NCBI RefSeq assembly: GCF_004101865.1
Contig: NZ_CP026118.1
Location: forward strand, 2,249,001 to 2,313,000
Length of the DNA: 64,000 bases
Origin: Halobacillus litoralis
GTDB taxonomy: Bacteria; Bacillota; Bacilli; Bacillales; Halobacillaceae
Direction: 5' to 3'
The position numbers and the translations under genes were made by a program. Below the pieces are notes generated by a model, which was given only the letters and a program-made list of their open reading frames with translations, did no database searches and was not told where the DNA came from. Below are positions 1-8,522 of the stretch, one piece after another. Each line of letters begins with the position of its first letter. Within the stretch, counting starts at the first letter, position 1.

Positions 1-1
1 G

Positions 2-253
2 AATGGTTACCCCAGACGACTATTAGGGGATGAAGCAACTATACAGGAACGTATAATTGCTATATGTGATGCATTTGACACAATGACTATTGATAGACGC
101 AACTATCAGAAAGAAACCCTCAGTTACGAAGATGCTGTAAAAGAGTTACAGAGATGTTCTTGGACTCAATTTGACGGAAATTTAGTAAACGTTTTTATTG
201 GAATGATCGAAGAGGGAATAAAAATTCCTGAATATATGTTACAAGAATTATAA
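2..253 (+). CDS. HD-GYP domain protein, C-terminal part (5' end outside window)
   Basis: The frame is open from the window edge to a TAA and encodes 83 residues. It begins inside the hallmark NGYP part of an HD-GYP domain and continues through ERIIAICDAFDTMT and the TQFD motif typical of the end of this domain. HD-GYP proteins usually hydrolyse cyclic dinucleotides. The catalytic HD residues lie upstream and cannot be seen, so activity is unknown. It is convergent with the prophage lysis operon. It may be a host gene or a phage accessory gene, because the left attachment site is not in view. Confidence 0.8.
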   Translation, partial: NGYPRRLLGDEATIQERIIAICDAFDTMTIDRRNYQKETLSYEDAVKELQRCSWTQFDGNLVNVFIGMIEEGIKIPEYMLQEL

Positions 254-270
254 GTGAAGGCTTTCCAGTC

Positions 271-301
271 AGAAAAAAAGGCTCCAGATTATTCTGGAGC
301 C
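271..301 (-). terminator. Rho-independent terminator of the late/lysis operon
   Basis: A perfect 9-bp stem (GGCTCCAGA / TCTGGAGCC) with a TTAT loop is followed, read leftward, by seven or more T residues. It lies about 100 bp after the amidase stop and ends the leftward late transcript. It may also act on the convergent HD-GYP transcript, but there is no T-run on that strand. Confidence 0.9.
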
Positions 302-400
302 CTTACCACCTACACCTATTCCGTGCATGTCTCTTACGTTTTTTTCTCTATTTAGATGGTGAAACCATTGTATCATTCATTGTAATTTTATGGTGATTTA

Positions 401-1501
401 TTATTTGTTTTTATCAAGATATACTTTAGCATCTTTAAATGCTTTATCATAAGCTCGCACAGCAAAAGCTACTGCCTCAGCACGTGTAACTTTTTGGTCT
501 GGTTTGAACAAATCATTTCCGACACCTACAGTAATTCTTGCTTTCTTAGCCTTTGTTATCTCTTTCTGGAGCATTGAACCTTTTTCTACATCCTTAAATC
601 CTGTTTCCTTCAAATTTTTCTCCATTTGCTTTTCACCCTCCTGCGCAGCAGTATATTTGTCCATAGCTGCGTTTATGTGTTTTTGAGTGTTAGGTCCAAA
701 AATTCCGTCCTCTTTAATCCCTTGCTCCTTCTGGAATGATTTCACGGCGTCCTCGGTAGCTGGACCATAAGATCCATCAAGCTCTCCCTTATAATGGCCC
801 AGCTCTTTCAAGTCGCGTTGAGTCTCCAAAACTTTAGCACCAGTATCGCCACGCTCAAGCCAGTTTTTCTCCGTAACATTGGCACCTTTCCAAGCAACAT
901 TAAAGTAATCGCAAATCCCCCGTGCATGTTCGGTGGCAGTTTCTATTTGATACGATTCTTTAATCATCAACAATGCCTCGCGTGGGTCGTCCATAAAACC
1001 GTTTTCCGTCAATACGGCAGGAATGTTTGTCTCCCGTAGGACATGAAAGTTATTCTCTTTAAAACCACGCCAGTCTTGTTTTGTCCCCTGTTTAAGATAC
1101 TTTGCAAGGCTGCGGGCAAGGTCCCCGCTTTTGTATTTCATGTTACCTAAATATACATGGGTGCTAATCCCGTCCGCTGTTGAGTAATCAAATTCAAAGC
1201 TCATAGCATTAAAGTGAATAGAAACGTAAATATCGACGTTATGACGATTAGCTGCGTTGGTCCGATTTCTTAATGATGTATCCGCGTCGGTCGGCGCGAT
1301 AAGCAAAACTCTAAAGCCATGCGCTAAAAGCATTTCAGTTAAGAAAGCTACAACTTTCCGGTTAAATTCATTTTCTCGAATGTATCGGCCGAGCTCCGTA
1401 ATGTAAGGCGTTCGTTTTCCTGGTGTCCCCATTCCATGACCATCATCCAGAGCCACTGTCTTTCCATTCCATTTACCTTCCGGCTTCAATAACTTAGCCA
1501 T
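401..1501 (-). CDS. Phage endolysin: N-acetylmuramoyl-L-alanine amidase
   Basis: This 366-residue protein cleaves the amide bond between MurNAc and the stem peptide for lysis. An Amidase_3 zinc domain covers about residues 12-200 (DDGHG near the start, SIHFNA, and TENGFMDD holding the catalytic Glu). A peptidoglycan-binding repeat follows at about 212-275 (LERGDTGAKV, LDGSYGPATEDAV, EDGIFGPNTQ). The C-terminus, about 300-352, looks like one SLH module (GFKDV..., then VTRAEAVAFAVRAY). The ATG follows GGGGCTGAAGTAA. It is the last gene of the lysis cassette, directly after the holin. It has no signal peptide, consistent with holin-dependent export. Confidence 0.93.
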   Translation of the reverse strand: MAKLLKPEGKWNGKTVALDDGHGMGTPGKRTPYITELGRYIRENEFNRKVVAFLTEMLLAHGFRVLLIAPTDADTSLRNRTNAANRHNVDIYVSIHFNAMSFEFDYSTADGISTHVYLGNMKYKSGDLARSLAKYLKQGTKQDWRGFKENNFHVLRETNIPAVLTENGFMDDPREALLMIKESYQIETATEHARGICDYFNVAWKGANVTEKNWLERGDTGAKVLETQRDLKELGHYKGELDGSYGPATEDAVKSFQKEQGIKEDGIFGPNTQKHINAAMDKYTAAQEGEKQMEKNLKETGFKDVEKGSMLQKEITKAKKARITVGVGNDLFKPDQKVTRAEAVAFAVRAYDKAFKDAKVYLDKNK

Positions 1502-1747
1502 TTACTTCAGCCCCTTTTTTTGAAGTTCCTTTTTCTGCTTCTTGGCTTTTTTACTTACATAGGTGTTTTTCCAAGCTGCATAAATACCGACTGCCAACAT
1601 ACCTCCAGCCACAAGCGCAGTCACAAACGCACTAATACTCGCTTCCGTAAGCCATTCATACCGTATATTTAGAGTAGCCAAAAAACCCATGATTGCTGTC
1701 AAAAAACCTCCAACAAGTGTTGCTACTTCTTTGATTTGCTCTTTCAT
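1502..1747 (-). CDS. Phage holin (SPP1-type)
   Basis: This protein of 81 residues has two hydrophobic segments, roughly 8-26 and 38-58, and a very basic C-terminal tail (KKAKKQKKELQKKG). That is the layout of small holins that open the membrane for the endolysin. I chose the internal ATG because AGGAGG lies 6-7 bases before it. A longer frame upstream overlaps XhlA and has no ribosome site. It sits between xhlA and the amidase with almost no spacing, as in PBSX. Confidence 0.87.
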   Translation of the reverse strand: MKEQIKEVATLVGGFLTAIMGFLATLNIRYEWLTEASISAFVTALVAGGMLAVGIYAAWKNTYVSKKAKKQKKELQKKGLK

Positions 1748-1749
1748 AA

Positions 1750-2094
1750 TTAGCCTCCTATACTGATGTATTGAGATAAGAAAACAATCACTGAAATTGC
1801 CACCGCAATCCAAGCGGGAAGGTTTCGTTGCCAGTTATCTTTCTGTTTGATGATTCGTTCTACATCGTCTCTGTCAGCCTTTTTCTCCATTTTTTTGTCC
1901 CATTCTTTAATGTCTTTCTTATTCTGCTTGGAGACTCTATCAGCTTCATTAGCTACTACCTGTGTTTCTTCTACTTTCTTTTTCATATCCAGCACGTTGT
2001 CCAACTTTTGATTTTGTTGAGCAAGCGACACTTTTACATCCATGAGTATAGTCATGAATTTCTCCATGTCCTCCACTTCCTTCTGTTCTGACAT
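1750..2094 (-). CDS. xhlA: XhlA-type haemolysin / lysis accessory protein
   Basis: This protein of 114 residues has a long charged coiled-coil-like region (about 1-85) followed by one C-terminal transmembrane helix (LPAWIAVAISVIVFLSQYI). This matches XhlA of PBSX, a membrane-associated protein that acts with the holin in lysis. The ATG after GGGGGGTCAAC is preferred over an in-frame codon seven residues upstream. It is the first gene of the xhlA-holin-amidase cassette. Confidence 0.87.
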   Translation of the reverse strand: MSEQKEVEDMEKFMTILMDVKVSLAQQNQKLDNVLDMKKKVEETQVVANEADRVSKQNKKDIKEWDKKMEKKADRDDVERIIKQKDNWQRNLPAWIAVAISVIVFLSQYISIGG

Positions 2095-2180
2095 GTTGAC
2101 CCCCCTAACATACAAATAATTCTATTAAAAAAGACTCACCATATCGGTGGGCCGGCATTTTACTTCTTTTATTGGATAAG

Positions 2181-2210
2181 AAAAAGAGACCTTCCTAAAT
2201 GGAAGATCTC
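2181..2210 (-). terminator. Rho-independent terminator
   Basis: A 10-bp stem with one wobble (GAGACCTTCC / GGAAGATCTC) is followed, read leftward, by a T-run. It lies 17 bp beyond the stop of the YjcQ-like gene, so it separates that gene from the lysis cassette. Confidence 0.85.
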
Positions 2211-2226
2211 CCTTTTCGTTTTTCTT

Positions 2227-2457
2227 TTAAGGTTTTTCATCGATATAACGTTCGCCCATTGGTGTAAGTCTTGGGCTGCCTACCAATCCATCTTTAGTAG
2301 ATTGGAGGCCTGTAATATAACCATCTTCTTGGGTTTCTGATAAAATTTTGACAAATTCCTGTTTACTCAAACTGAACTCTTCGTGAGAAGGCGACTTCCC
2401 AGAATCTATAGTTTTTAAAACGGAATTTCTTACCTCTCTTCTTTTACTTCCTTCCAT
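2227..2457 (-). CDS. YjcQ-like small winged-helix protein
   Basis: This protein of 76 residues starts MEGSKRREVRNSVLK. It resembles the YjcQ family of small phage/Bacillus winged-helix-like proteins: a basic helix, a middle stretch SLSKQEFVKILSETQEDGYI, and a C-terminal LTPMGERYIDE turn. The function is unknown; DNA binding is possible. GGGAG lies seven bases before the chosen ATG. The gene is bracketed by its own upstream motif (2480-2506) and a terminator, so it looks like an independently expressed accessory gene between tail and lysis modules. Confidence 0.7.
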   Translation of the reverse strand: MEGSKRREVRNSVLKTIDSGKSPSHEEFSLSKQEFVKILSETQEDGYITGLQSTKDGLVGSPRLTPMGERYIDEKP

Positions 2458-2479
2458 TAAATCACTCCCTTCTGCCATC

Positions 2480-2506
2480 TAATTCGACAAAAGGGATTAT
2501 TTTCCT
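2480..2506 (-). promoter_or_regulatory. Shared 27-bp upstream motif, copy 1
   Basis: Read leftward this 27-bp box contains CCCTTTTGTCGAATTA preceded by AGGAAAA. Two further copies lie at 3073-3099 and 25923-25949, each just upstream of a different accessory gene. The heptamer TGTCGAA inside it equals the Spo0A-box core, but the similarity between copies runs well beyond that core. The role is inferred; see findings. Confidence 0.55.
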
Positions 2507-2553
2507 TCATTCCTATACATTCCAATACTTAACTGACCCCATCCATTAGTTAT

Positions 2554-3024
2554 TCAAGCATAAAGGAATTCACCAGTGTTCAAATCTATTAAATCCCCCA
2601 GAGAAATGGACGATTTGAATTGTTCTCCATATTCACCATTGCGAGTTTGTTTGTCGTATTTAAATGGAATATTGTAGTATCGACCTGCTTTAGTTTTAGG
2701 TACTAGCCCATGCTTAATTAAAAATTGTGCTAAACTTCTAAGGTCCTTTTCTTCATCGGTAGAATACCAGATAATAACCCATGAGCCATCTTTCGAGTTT
2801 GGGTTGAGTCCAATTGTATTCAGGTCAGTATGTTTAATTAATGGAGTAATACCTTGTTTGATTGCCTTAAGAATTAATTCTTGCATTTCATTTGAAATGT
2901 CACCTTTTCCATAGGTCATAAATTTACCTACATTATCTGTCTCTTTGAATGCAGGACTATGGACAGTGTTTATCCCGTAAAAACACCATCCCCCACGTCT
3001 ATAACTCACTAATTCATCTTTCAT
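2554..3024 (-). CDS. Hypothetical phage accessory protein, 156 aa
   Basis: I do not recognise this family. The protein is soluble, with mixed alpha/beta content and many aromatic residues (GGWCFYGIN near the start, SWVIIWYSTDEEKDLRSLAQ in the middle). It starts at an ATG eight bases after GAGGGGGAG. Its position between tail and lysis modules, with its own upstream motif and separate spacing, is typical of a lysogenic-conversion or superinfection gene. Nothing in the sequence fixes a function. Confidence 0.7.
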   Translation of the reverse strand: MKDELVSYRRGGWCFYGINTVHSPAFKETDNVGKFMTYGKGDISNEMQELILKAIKQGITPLIKHTDLNTIGLNPNSKDGSWVIIWYSTDEEKDLRSLAQFLIKHGLVPKTKAGRYYNIPFKYDKQTRNGEYGEQFKSSISLGDLIDLNTGEFLYA

Positions 3025-3072
3025 AAATACTCCCCCTCATTTCATCTAGATTAATGGTTCACCCATTCAATT

Positions 3073-3099
3073 TAATTCGACAAAAGGGAATGTTTTCCT
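3073..3099 (-). promoter_or_regulatory. Shared 27-bp upstream motif, copy 2
   Basis: This is the best match to copy 1: the two share 24 of 27 positions, including CCCTTTTGTCGAATTA. It lies 49 bp upstream of the 156-residue accessory gene and just after a weak hairpin plus T-run that follows the xkdX-like gene. It is probably part of a promoter or operator. Confidence 0.55.
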
Positions 3100-3125
3100 G
3101 CATAAAAAATACACCTCAAAGGGTG

Positions 3126-3263
3126 CTATGAGATTGCGTATTCTTCTCCAGTAATATCCTGATATTGATCCTCTGTAAGCCATTCATATTCTACAAAGTC
3201 ACCTACATCCGAATTGTCGTATAACCCCATCTGGTAATAAGTCTTAATTGCATTGAAATACAT
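3126..3263 (-). CDS. xkdX: XkdX family protein
   Basis: This 45-residue protein starts MYFNAIKTYYQMGLYDNSDV and ends EEYAIS. It matches the tiny XkdX proteins found after tail-fibre genes in PBSX-like phages (Y..G.Y, then DV..FV, then LT..QY..IT). The role is unknown. AGGAGGGACCTT precedes the ATG. It is the last gene of the tail module. A weak 4-bp hairpin with a T-run (3104-3125) follows it. Confidence 0.85.
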   Translation of the reverse strand: MYFNAIKTYYQMGLYDNSDVGDFVEYEWLTEDQYQDITGEEYAIS

Positions 3264-3278
3264 AAGGTCCCTCCTATA

Positions 3279-3647
3279 TTAATTAATTCCATTTCGCGCC
3301 AGCTTTAAAAGCAAATCAGAGTTTAGGGCTTTCGAATCCTTTAGTTGCTGGCCTTGTTCTGCCATTGTCTTCAGGTGCATGGCATTCATTTGAAGAACTC
3401 CTAAAACGTCTGTCTCCAATTTTTCTTTGTCGGCTTTCAGCTGGTCGAATTCCTTTAACTGGATTGCCGGGCGATCGGGTAAAAACTTTTCCTCGGACCA
3501 GGTTTCTGTTTCAGGGTCGTACTTTTTCCACAGGTAATCCTCGTCCATACGGGGAATTTCCACTAAATTAGACGCGTTTATTTCCCGCATAACACTTTTG
3601 ACACCTGTGCAAATATTCTCAGTGTTTAACTCAGCATAATTTATCAT
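3279..3647 (-). CDS. XkdW-like tail protein
   Basis: This protein of 122 residues has an N-terminal part resembling XkdW (MINYAELN, then VPRMD-like EIPRMDEDYLWKKYDPETE) and a C-terminal helical region. XkdW and XkdX follow the fibre gene in PBSX-like phages and are presumed fibre accessory or chaperone proteins. A strong AGGAGGGCGAATA site precedes the ATG, 13 bp after the tail-fibre stop, so it is co-transcribed with the fibre gene. Confidence 0.72.
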   Translation of the reverse strand: MINYAELNTENICTGVKSVMREINASNLVEIPRMDEDYLWKKYDPETETWSEEKFLPDRPAIQLKEFDQLKADKEKLETDVLGVLQMNAMHLKTMAEQGQQLKDSKALNSDLLLKLARNGIN

Positions 3648-3660
3648 TATTCGCCCTCCT

Positions 3661-6351
3661 TTAAGGTAATTCTACGACGAACCAATTTACCGTTAGTCCT
3701 ATGGAAGTCGCGCCTGGTGTATATGTCTCGAAAGTTACTGTCGTGCTGTCAGTAATAATACCCCGTATCAAGTTGTAGTGGGTAGTAGCTGCGCCTGAAA
3801 CCGAGTCATGTGAAAAGAACAGCATCGCTTTTGCAGGGTCTATACTGCCTATACTAATATCAAACGGGCTGACGTCCGACGACATAGTAAAACTACCCGA
3901 TTGTACGTTTACTTCGTTTTCAAATTCAATAACTTCGTATGAAATCCGTGCGCCCTCTCCCGACCCGTCACGTATAAATTGAAGACCCGTGTTGCTGTCC
4001 GTAATAAAACGAGCTCTTATTAGATGAGTGTCAGGACCCCAATATCCGTCAATAGCGATGCCTGTAATCCTTATGATGGATTTGCTCGTATCAACTGCTG
4101 ATACACTTGCACCTTGCAGGCTGGTTACTGATGGCATACCTACCATCCCGCGCTGTATGCTCTTGATTGCGCCTGTCGTGATTCCGTTTACGCCGTCCGC
4201 CAGTTCCTGGAACGTTGGTACCCCGTTACTATCGGCGTCCGCGACTGATCCCCCTTTGCCAATAACGGCGTCGCGGACCTGTTGCTTCCCGTTACTGACA
4301 GATTGCTTTAAATCATCGACGTCGACGTTTTGCGATTCGACTTTCACCCAGGGACCCCAGGTGTTCGCGTCACGATCGCCTAGTCTCTTAAACACAGCGC
4401 CTTCGGAAGCATCATACTGATATGCGTACTGATGGGCAGCTGGTGAAGACGGGTACATTCTGTAAGTCACAATGCCTACGAAAGTGCTGCCCATCCCTGT
4501 AAAGCCGTTATCCGCGTCATTGGATAGTGCATGAGATATTCCGTGCGGGAAGTCCCCAGGGGGTGTACTTTCGTTTATTACTTTGTACCCCAGGTACTGA
4601 ACATGAAAGTCCTCTTTCTGTTCGTGCTTATCAACTTTTTCTTGCACGCTTGACCAGGTAGACCAGGAAGCGCCCCCGTCAGCGCTTCTTCTGTGATAGC
4701 ATACGTTATTTGAACTAGTTATCATCTGCATAATATAAGAAGACGTTGCCCGTACCACGACGTTTATAATGCCGTGTTCCCCGTCGGGCTTATTTGAAGC
4801 AGCATTTGTATAAGCATGCCACCCGTTTTCTGTAAGGTTGTTTAGGTCCCCATCGTAATAACCTTTTGCTGCCCCGTCGTCTTGTGTAAGTTTAAAGACC
4901 TGGGTTGCGTCAGCTTTCGCCTGGGCGCCTGCGGTTGTCTCGACTCTATCTTTGATCCATACGATGCTTTCCCCTGCTGTAACTGGACTGTTTGTACTAG
5001 ACATTAACTCAAACCCATTATGGTGTCCTATTTTTACTACATAAGCTTTGACGCCATCCCGTTCAAACGTCCAATCATGAGTACCTTTATCATACTTAGC
5101 ATTAAAGGATAGGTAAGTGGCATAATCAGAAGTTGTCCCATCTTGCATGTATCTCATAAATCCAAGAGAACCTGGGAGTACATTACTATCATTGAATATA
5201 CGGTCAAGTTCTCCTAATGCAATCTCTGGAACATCTAACCTTCCCACCATTTTATCCCCTGTTTTCTTAACTCTTTCATCGGCTTTCGCCTGGGCGCCTG
5301 TCGTTGTTTCGAACATATGCCATTCAGACCATTCTGCATCTGTGAAGTATCGGGAAGCCATTTCCTCTCTCCTGATTGCCAACTGAAAAATATTTCCTGA
5401 CCTCTCTTGGACTAACAATACACCATACTCTAAAAAACCCGGTGGGGGATTTAGGGCGTTATCCCCTGCCCCCTTATACCATCCAGGTGTTATTGCTTGA
5501 TTATAGTCTTTGTCGGGGACATCTTTTGTTTCTTTATTCATAGAAGCGTCAATCGCCGCTTGTTCGGCTTTGTCTGCTTTCCCCTGGGCACCATCCGTTG
5601 TTTCGATTTTCTGCCAGTCGTTCCAGGTCCCCGAATAACAATCACGATAGAATAATCCCTTATTTGAAGTGGAAGCGATAAAATAATACTGTACCCTGTA
5701 ACTGTTATTTACTTGTTGGTGGATAAGATGACCGTTAGCACTTAAAGGCTTGTTTGTAGCATCATTTCCCGCGTAGTAAAAACCTGTTTTAGTAACAGTG
5801 TTTAAGTCGTCAGAAAGGGTAACGGCACTTGTACCTAACCCGAAGCTTTTCGCCCAGTCTTGCACAGCGTCCGCCTTATCCTGGGCGCCATCCTTTGTTT
5901 CGACGTTCGCAGCTGGCGGGATTGCGTTCAGCTTCGTTTTATCGTTCCCTGACATAAAGCCCGACACTGACGTCGTCGCGGTACTGTGCCCGTGACCCGT
6001 AGGAGAAGCCCCGACCTGCGCCGCGGTTACTTCATGTGGATTCTGTTGGTCCTGATTATGAGAATCAAAATCTGCTTTTGATGCTTGCTGAACATTATCT
6101 ACATTACTTAAACCTACTTGTGATTTGGTAACCTGATGGGGGTTCGTTTGATCACTTTTATGATTATCCAAATCCTGTTGAGAAGCTGCCTGTTCAGATA
6201 AGTCTTTCAAAGCAAAGTAAGACGTTGAAAAGAACCAGTTGAAATATTCTGCTGCTGGCTTTTGTGCTTCCTGCCAACCATTGGTCCGTAAACTCTCAGG
6301 TGGTTGAACACCAGCTGCTCCCCAATCAGGAAGCGTTGTAGTAATAGGCAA
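3661..6351 (-). CDS. Tail fibre / receptor-binding protein
   Basis: The 896-residue protein starts at TTG after AAGGAGGGATATCA. The N-terminus (to about 60) is a baseplate-attachment-like region. Two collar-type repeats follow (NPHQVTKSQVG, NPHEVTAAQVG). Four knob-like modules are each introduced by a GAQxKAD linker (about residues 155, 257, 355, 477). A KGGSVADA/FQELADG segment near 735-760 precedes a C-terminal beta-rich tip that probably binds the receptor. Base composition is richer in G+C than the neighbours in places, fitting modular exchange. It comes last in the baseplate-fibre order. Confidence 0.88.
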   Translation of the reverse strand: MPITTTLPDWGAAGVQPPESLRTNGWQEAQKPAAEYFNWFFSTSYFALKDLSEQAASQQDLDNHKSDQTNPHQVTKSQVGLSNVDNVQQASKADFDSHNQDQQNPHEVTAAQVGASPTGHGHSTATTSVSGFMSGNDKTKLNAIPPAANVETKDGAQDKADAVQDWAKSFGLGTSAVTLSDDLNTVTKTGFYYAGNDATNKPLSANGHLIHQQVNNSYRVQYYFIASTSNKGLFYRDCYSGTWNDWQKIETTDGAQGKADKAEQAAIDASMNKETKDVPDKDYNQAITPGWYKGAGDNALNPPPGFLEYGVLLVQERSGNIFQLAIRREEMASRYFTDAEWSEWHMFETTTGAQAKADERVKKTGDKMVGRLDVPEIALGELDRIFNDSNVLPGSLGFMRYMQDGTTSDYATYLSFNAKYDKGTHDWTFERDGVKAYVVKIGHHNGFELMSSTNSPVTAGESIVWIKDRVETTAGAQAKADATQVFKLTQDDGAAKGYYDGDLNNLTENGWHAYTNAASNKPDGEHGIINVVVRATSSYIMQMITSSNNVCYHRRSADGGASWSTWSSVQEKVDKHEQKEDFHVQYLGYKVINESTPPGDFPHGISHALSNDADNGFTGMGSTFVGIVTYRMYPSSPAAHQYAYQYDASEGAVFKRLGDRDANTWGPWVKVESQNVDVDDLKQSVSNGKQQVRDAVIGKGGSVADADSNGVPTFQELADGVNGITTGAIKSIQRGMVGMPSVTSLQGASVSAVDTSKSIIRITGIAIDGYWGPDTHLIRARFITDSNTGLQFIRDGSGEGARISYEVIEFENEVNVQSGSFTMSSDVSPFDISIGSIDPAKAMLFFSHDSVSGAATTHYNLIRGIITDSTTVTFETYTPGATSIGLTVNWFVVELP

Positions 6352-6363
6352 TGATATCCCTCC

Positions 6364-7005
6364 TTAAATCGGTAAATCTTCATTAGATGCTGGAACAAAG
6401 GCAGACCCAAGGTACCCTCCTGTATCAGGAGAATCAACACTTGAGAATCCAGCTGTGGCATCGGTTTGTATATCAGTGGATCCAAATTCAAATGTTCCAG
6501 AAAGTTCAATGGAATTGACTTTCACACCAGCTGAAACCGTCCGTTGGATGATTCTCGCAAACTGATCGGCAGGTAAGCCAACCTCATTCAACCTTCTTAA
6601 CGGGACTTGAATAACACTTATCCCTGCGGGTCTTGGGTCAACTTCATCCGCCCAAGTCTCTTGTATGGAAACATCTGATGGTTCTGAATCCAATGCCAGT
6701 GAAAGGACTCGGATGATCGTATTAATATCTCCTGTAGACAGATTACGAGCTATCTTCGATTTCAATAAAACTCTGTACACTTCATCTGTTGCTACACCGC
6801 GTGGCTGTAAAACGTTTTCCCCAATAAGGTCTAGGGCGATTCCCTCTGCATTGTCGATGAGTCGCCATTCTTTGATGCGCTGATTGGTAAACTTCAAGTC
6901 CTCTAGTTGTTCTGAAAAGATCGTGAAGATCTTTCCAATGTTACTGTCCTCTTTCTTGGCTAGTGAATCCGCAAACTTACTGAGTATCGAAGAGACTTTA
7001 TACAT
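6364..7005 (-). CDS. DUF2313 / YmfQ-type tail protein (baseplate-fibre connector)
   Basis: This 213-residue protein has the N-terminal pattern of the YmfQ/gpI family (DSLAKKEDSNIGKI, then DNAEGIALDLIGENV and RGVATDEVYRVLL). These proteins link the baseplate wedge to the tail fibre. The start overlaps the end of the baseplate J gene by 8 bp, and TGAGGTGA precedes the ATG. Between baseplate J and the fibre it occupies the usual place. Confidence 0.85.
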   Translation of the reverse strand: MYKVSSILSKFADSLAKKEDSNIGKIFTIFSEQLEDLKFTNQRIKEWRLIDNAEGIALDLIGENVLQPRGVATDEVYRVLLKSKIARNLSTGDINTIIRVLSLALDSEPSDVSIQETWADEVDPRPAGISVIQVPLRRLNEVGLPADQFARIIQRTVSAGVKVNSIELSGTFEFGSTDIQTDATAGFSSVDSPDTGGYLGSAFVPASNEDLPI

Positions 7006-8173
7006 TAAGCGTCACCTCAATGTAATCAACATCTGTTTGAGCCACTTCTTCTGGTCCAACAGCGATATTGCTCTGCACATAGGTAGTATTATCCTTGGAC
7101 AATTCAAGGGTCAGATCTTCCACACCCTCTACCTGAAAAACTTTCGCTATGAGTCTGGAGTAAATAACATCATCACCCATGTTCAACCCACTATATAGGG
7201 CTCCGCTATTATCCTCTCCTCCGATAAATTGAACGATTGTACGGCGTATCCGGTCAGCTCCATCAGACGGAAAAGCAGCTGACTTTGCAATGGTGATTCG
7301 TGAATAAATGGGAATCTCAACAGCTCGTGTAAATCCAACCGTGTGAGACTGTCCACTTTCATCCAGAACCTGTCTAGTTGTTTCTCCATAAGGACGTATG
7401 CCACCGGCTTTCGTATTAAAAATCGTTTCCGCAATGACTTGATCATCTCCACCTAATACAAAAGCTTGTATGGAATGAGGAGGTTGACCATTCACGATTT
7501 CATTTTCATAGTTTTCTATGACAGTCGCCGCTCGAATGTCTGGCATTTCTAATAGTCTTGCTCGAATGGACGGGACCGTCGCTGCTCCCAACCCTTCAAT
7601 AGAGATATCGCGACGTTGTCGAACCTCCAGGTCTGTTTCCTTCTCTCTGCCTTTCGTGGTCGGTTCCTCATTGATTACTGCCTCTACATTGGCATCAGGA
7701 TTTACAATGGTATTGATTTCTCCTGCTGCCACATTTCCTACGCGTCCCACTTCCAAAGCTCTTATTCTGGCAATACCTGTCCCCAGATCATCTAAAGTGA
7801 TATCCTGCACGGTTTCAAAAAACACATCGGAAGGGGTAGATACTTGAAACCCTTGCTCAACTGTATATCCAGCCGTACCCGTCAACGTCACCTCTCCTTC
7901 AGCGAACTGTGCCAGGTTCCGGGTAATCCCGGAATAGGGAAGCAGACGATCCAAGTTTACTCCAGTGGCTTGGTTAGGGTGGGCCGAATGGTAAACGTCC
8001 TCATTATCCTTCCAAACCAATGACAGAAACCAAGCTATCAGCATAATAAAAAGCCCGACAGGAGAAGTTTTCGAGAGGTTGATTTTCTCTCCGAATAGTT
8101 CTCTTGCCCGGCTTTGCATTTCATCTAAGATTTCATCATAGGTCTTGCGCCTATACCCCTTCTCATCAAGCAT
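6998..8173 (-). CDS. Baseplate J-like wedge protein
   Basis: This protein of 391 residues is a baseplate J/gp47 family protein. Visible features are the RTYDEIL-type N-terminus, a hydrophobic segment near 45-60, the AxxGxxGNVAAGEI signature (RVGNVAAGEINTI), and RRRDI-like EVRQRRDISIEG. It forms wedges of the contractile-tail baseplate. I start at the ATG seven bases after GAGGTG rather than the GTG two codons earlier. It overlaps the preceding gp25-like gene by 8 bp. Confidence 0.92.
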   Translation of the reverse strand: MLDEKGYRRKTYDEILDEMQSRARELFGEKINLSKTSPVGLFIMLIAWFLSLVWKDNEDVYHSAHPNQATGVNLDRLLPYSGITRNLAQFAEGEVTLTGTAGYTVEQGFQVSTPSDVFFETVQDITLDDLGTGIARIRALEVGRVGNVAAGEINTIVNPDANVEAVINEEPTTKGREKETDLEVRQRRDISIEGLGAATVPSIRARLLEMPDIRAATVIENYENEIVNGQPPHSIQAFVLGGDDQVIAETIFNTKAGGIRPYGETTRQVLDESGQSHTVGFTRAVEIPIYSRITIAKSAAFPSDGADRIRRTIVQFIGGEDNSGALYSGLNMGDDVIYSRLIAKVFQVEGVEDLTLELSKDNTTYVQSNIAVGPEEVAQTDVDYIEVTLNV

Positions 8174-8522
8174 TGACACTCACCTCACTCTCTATCTGTT
8201 CATTCGTTGAAGTTGTCACCTTGAAATGAATATAGACAACCCGTTTCTGTCGATCCTGGTTGATTGCAATATGATCAATGGTTTGCACTCTCGACTCTTG
8301 GCTAATGGCTTCAATAACCGCTGCACGGATGCGCGTGTCAGATGGCTTATCCAACAGAGCATTGAAATCAAGCCCCATCTCTGGATCCAGAAACCACTCA
8401 CCTTTGTTGGTAGATAGTATAAGGGAGAGGGACTGTTTGATTTCTTCAGCTCCATCAATTTCTACCATATCCCCGTTTTCTAAAAGTAGATCGCCGCTTT
8501 GATTCAGAGCGAATGTTTTCAT
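8166..8522 (-). CDS. DUF2634 / gp25-like baseplate wedge protein
   Basis: This 118-residue protein matches the XkdS/gp25-like family: LEDGDM-type start, EEIKQSLSLILSTNKGEWFLDPEMGLDF, then conserved IRAAVIEAI. It is a small lysozyme-like wedge component without catalytic function. AGGAGTGATTTC precedes the chosen ATG, which overlaps the stop of the Gp138-like gene in an ATGA arrangement. A longer frame upstream is not supported. Confidence 0.87.
   Translation of the reverse strand: MKTFALNQSGDLLLENGDMVEIDGAEEIKQSLSLILSTNKGEWFLDPEMGLDFNALLDKPSDTRIRAAVIEAISQESRVQTIDHIAINQDRQKRVVYIHFKVTTSTNEQIESEVSVNA

Noticed and set aside
4028..4420. Plus-strand frame opposite the tail fibre
   Set aside because: Shadow of the fibre gene; no ribosome site and no recognisable protein pattern.
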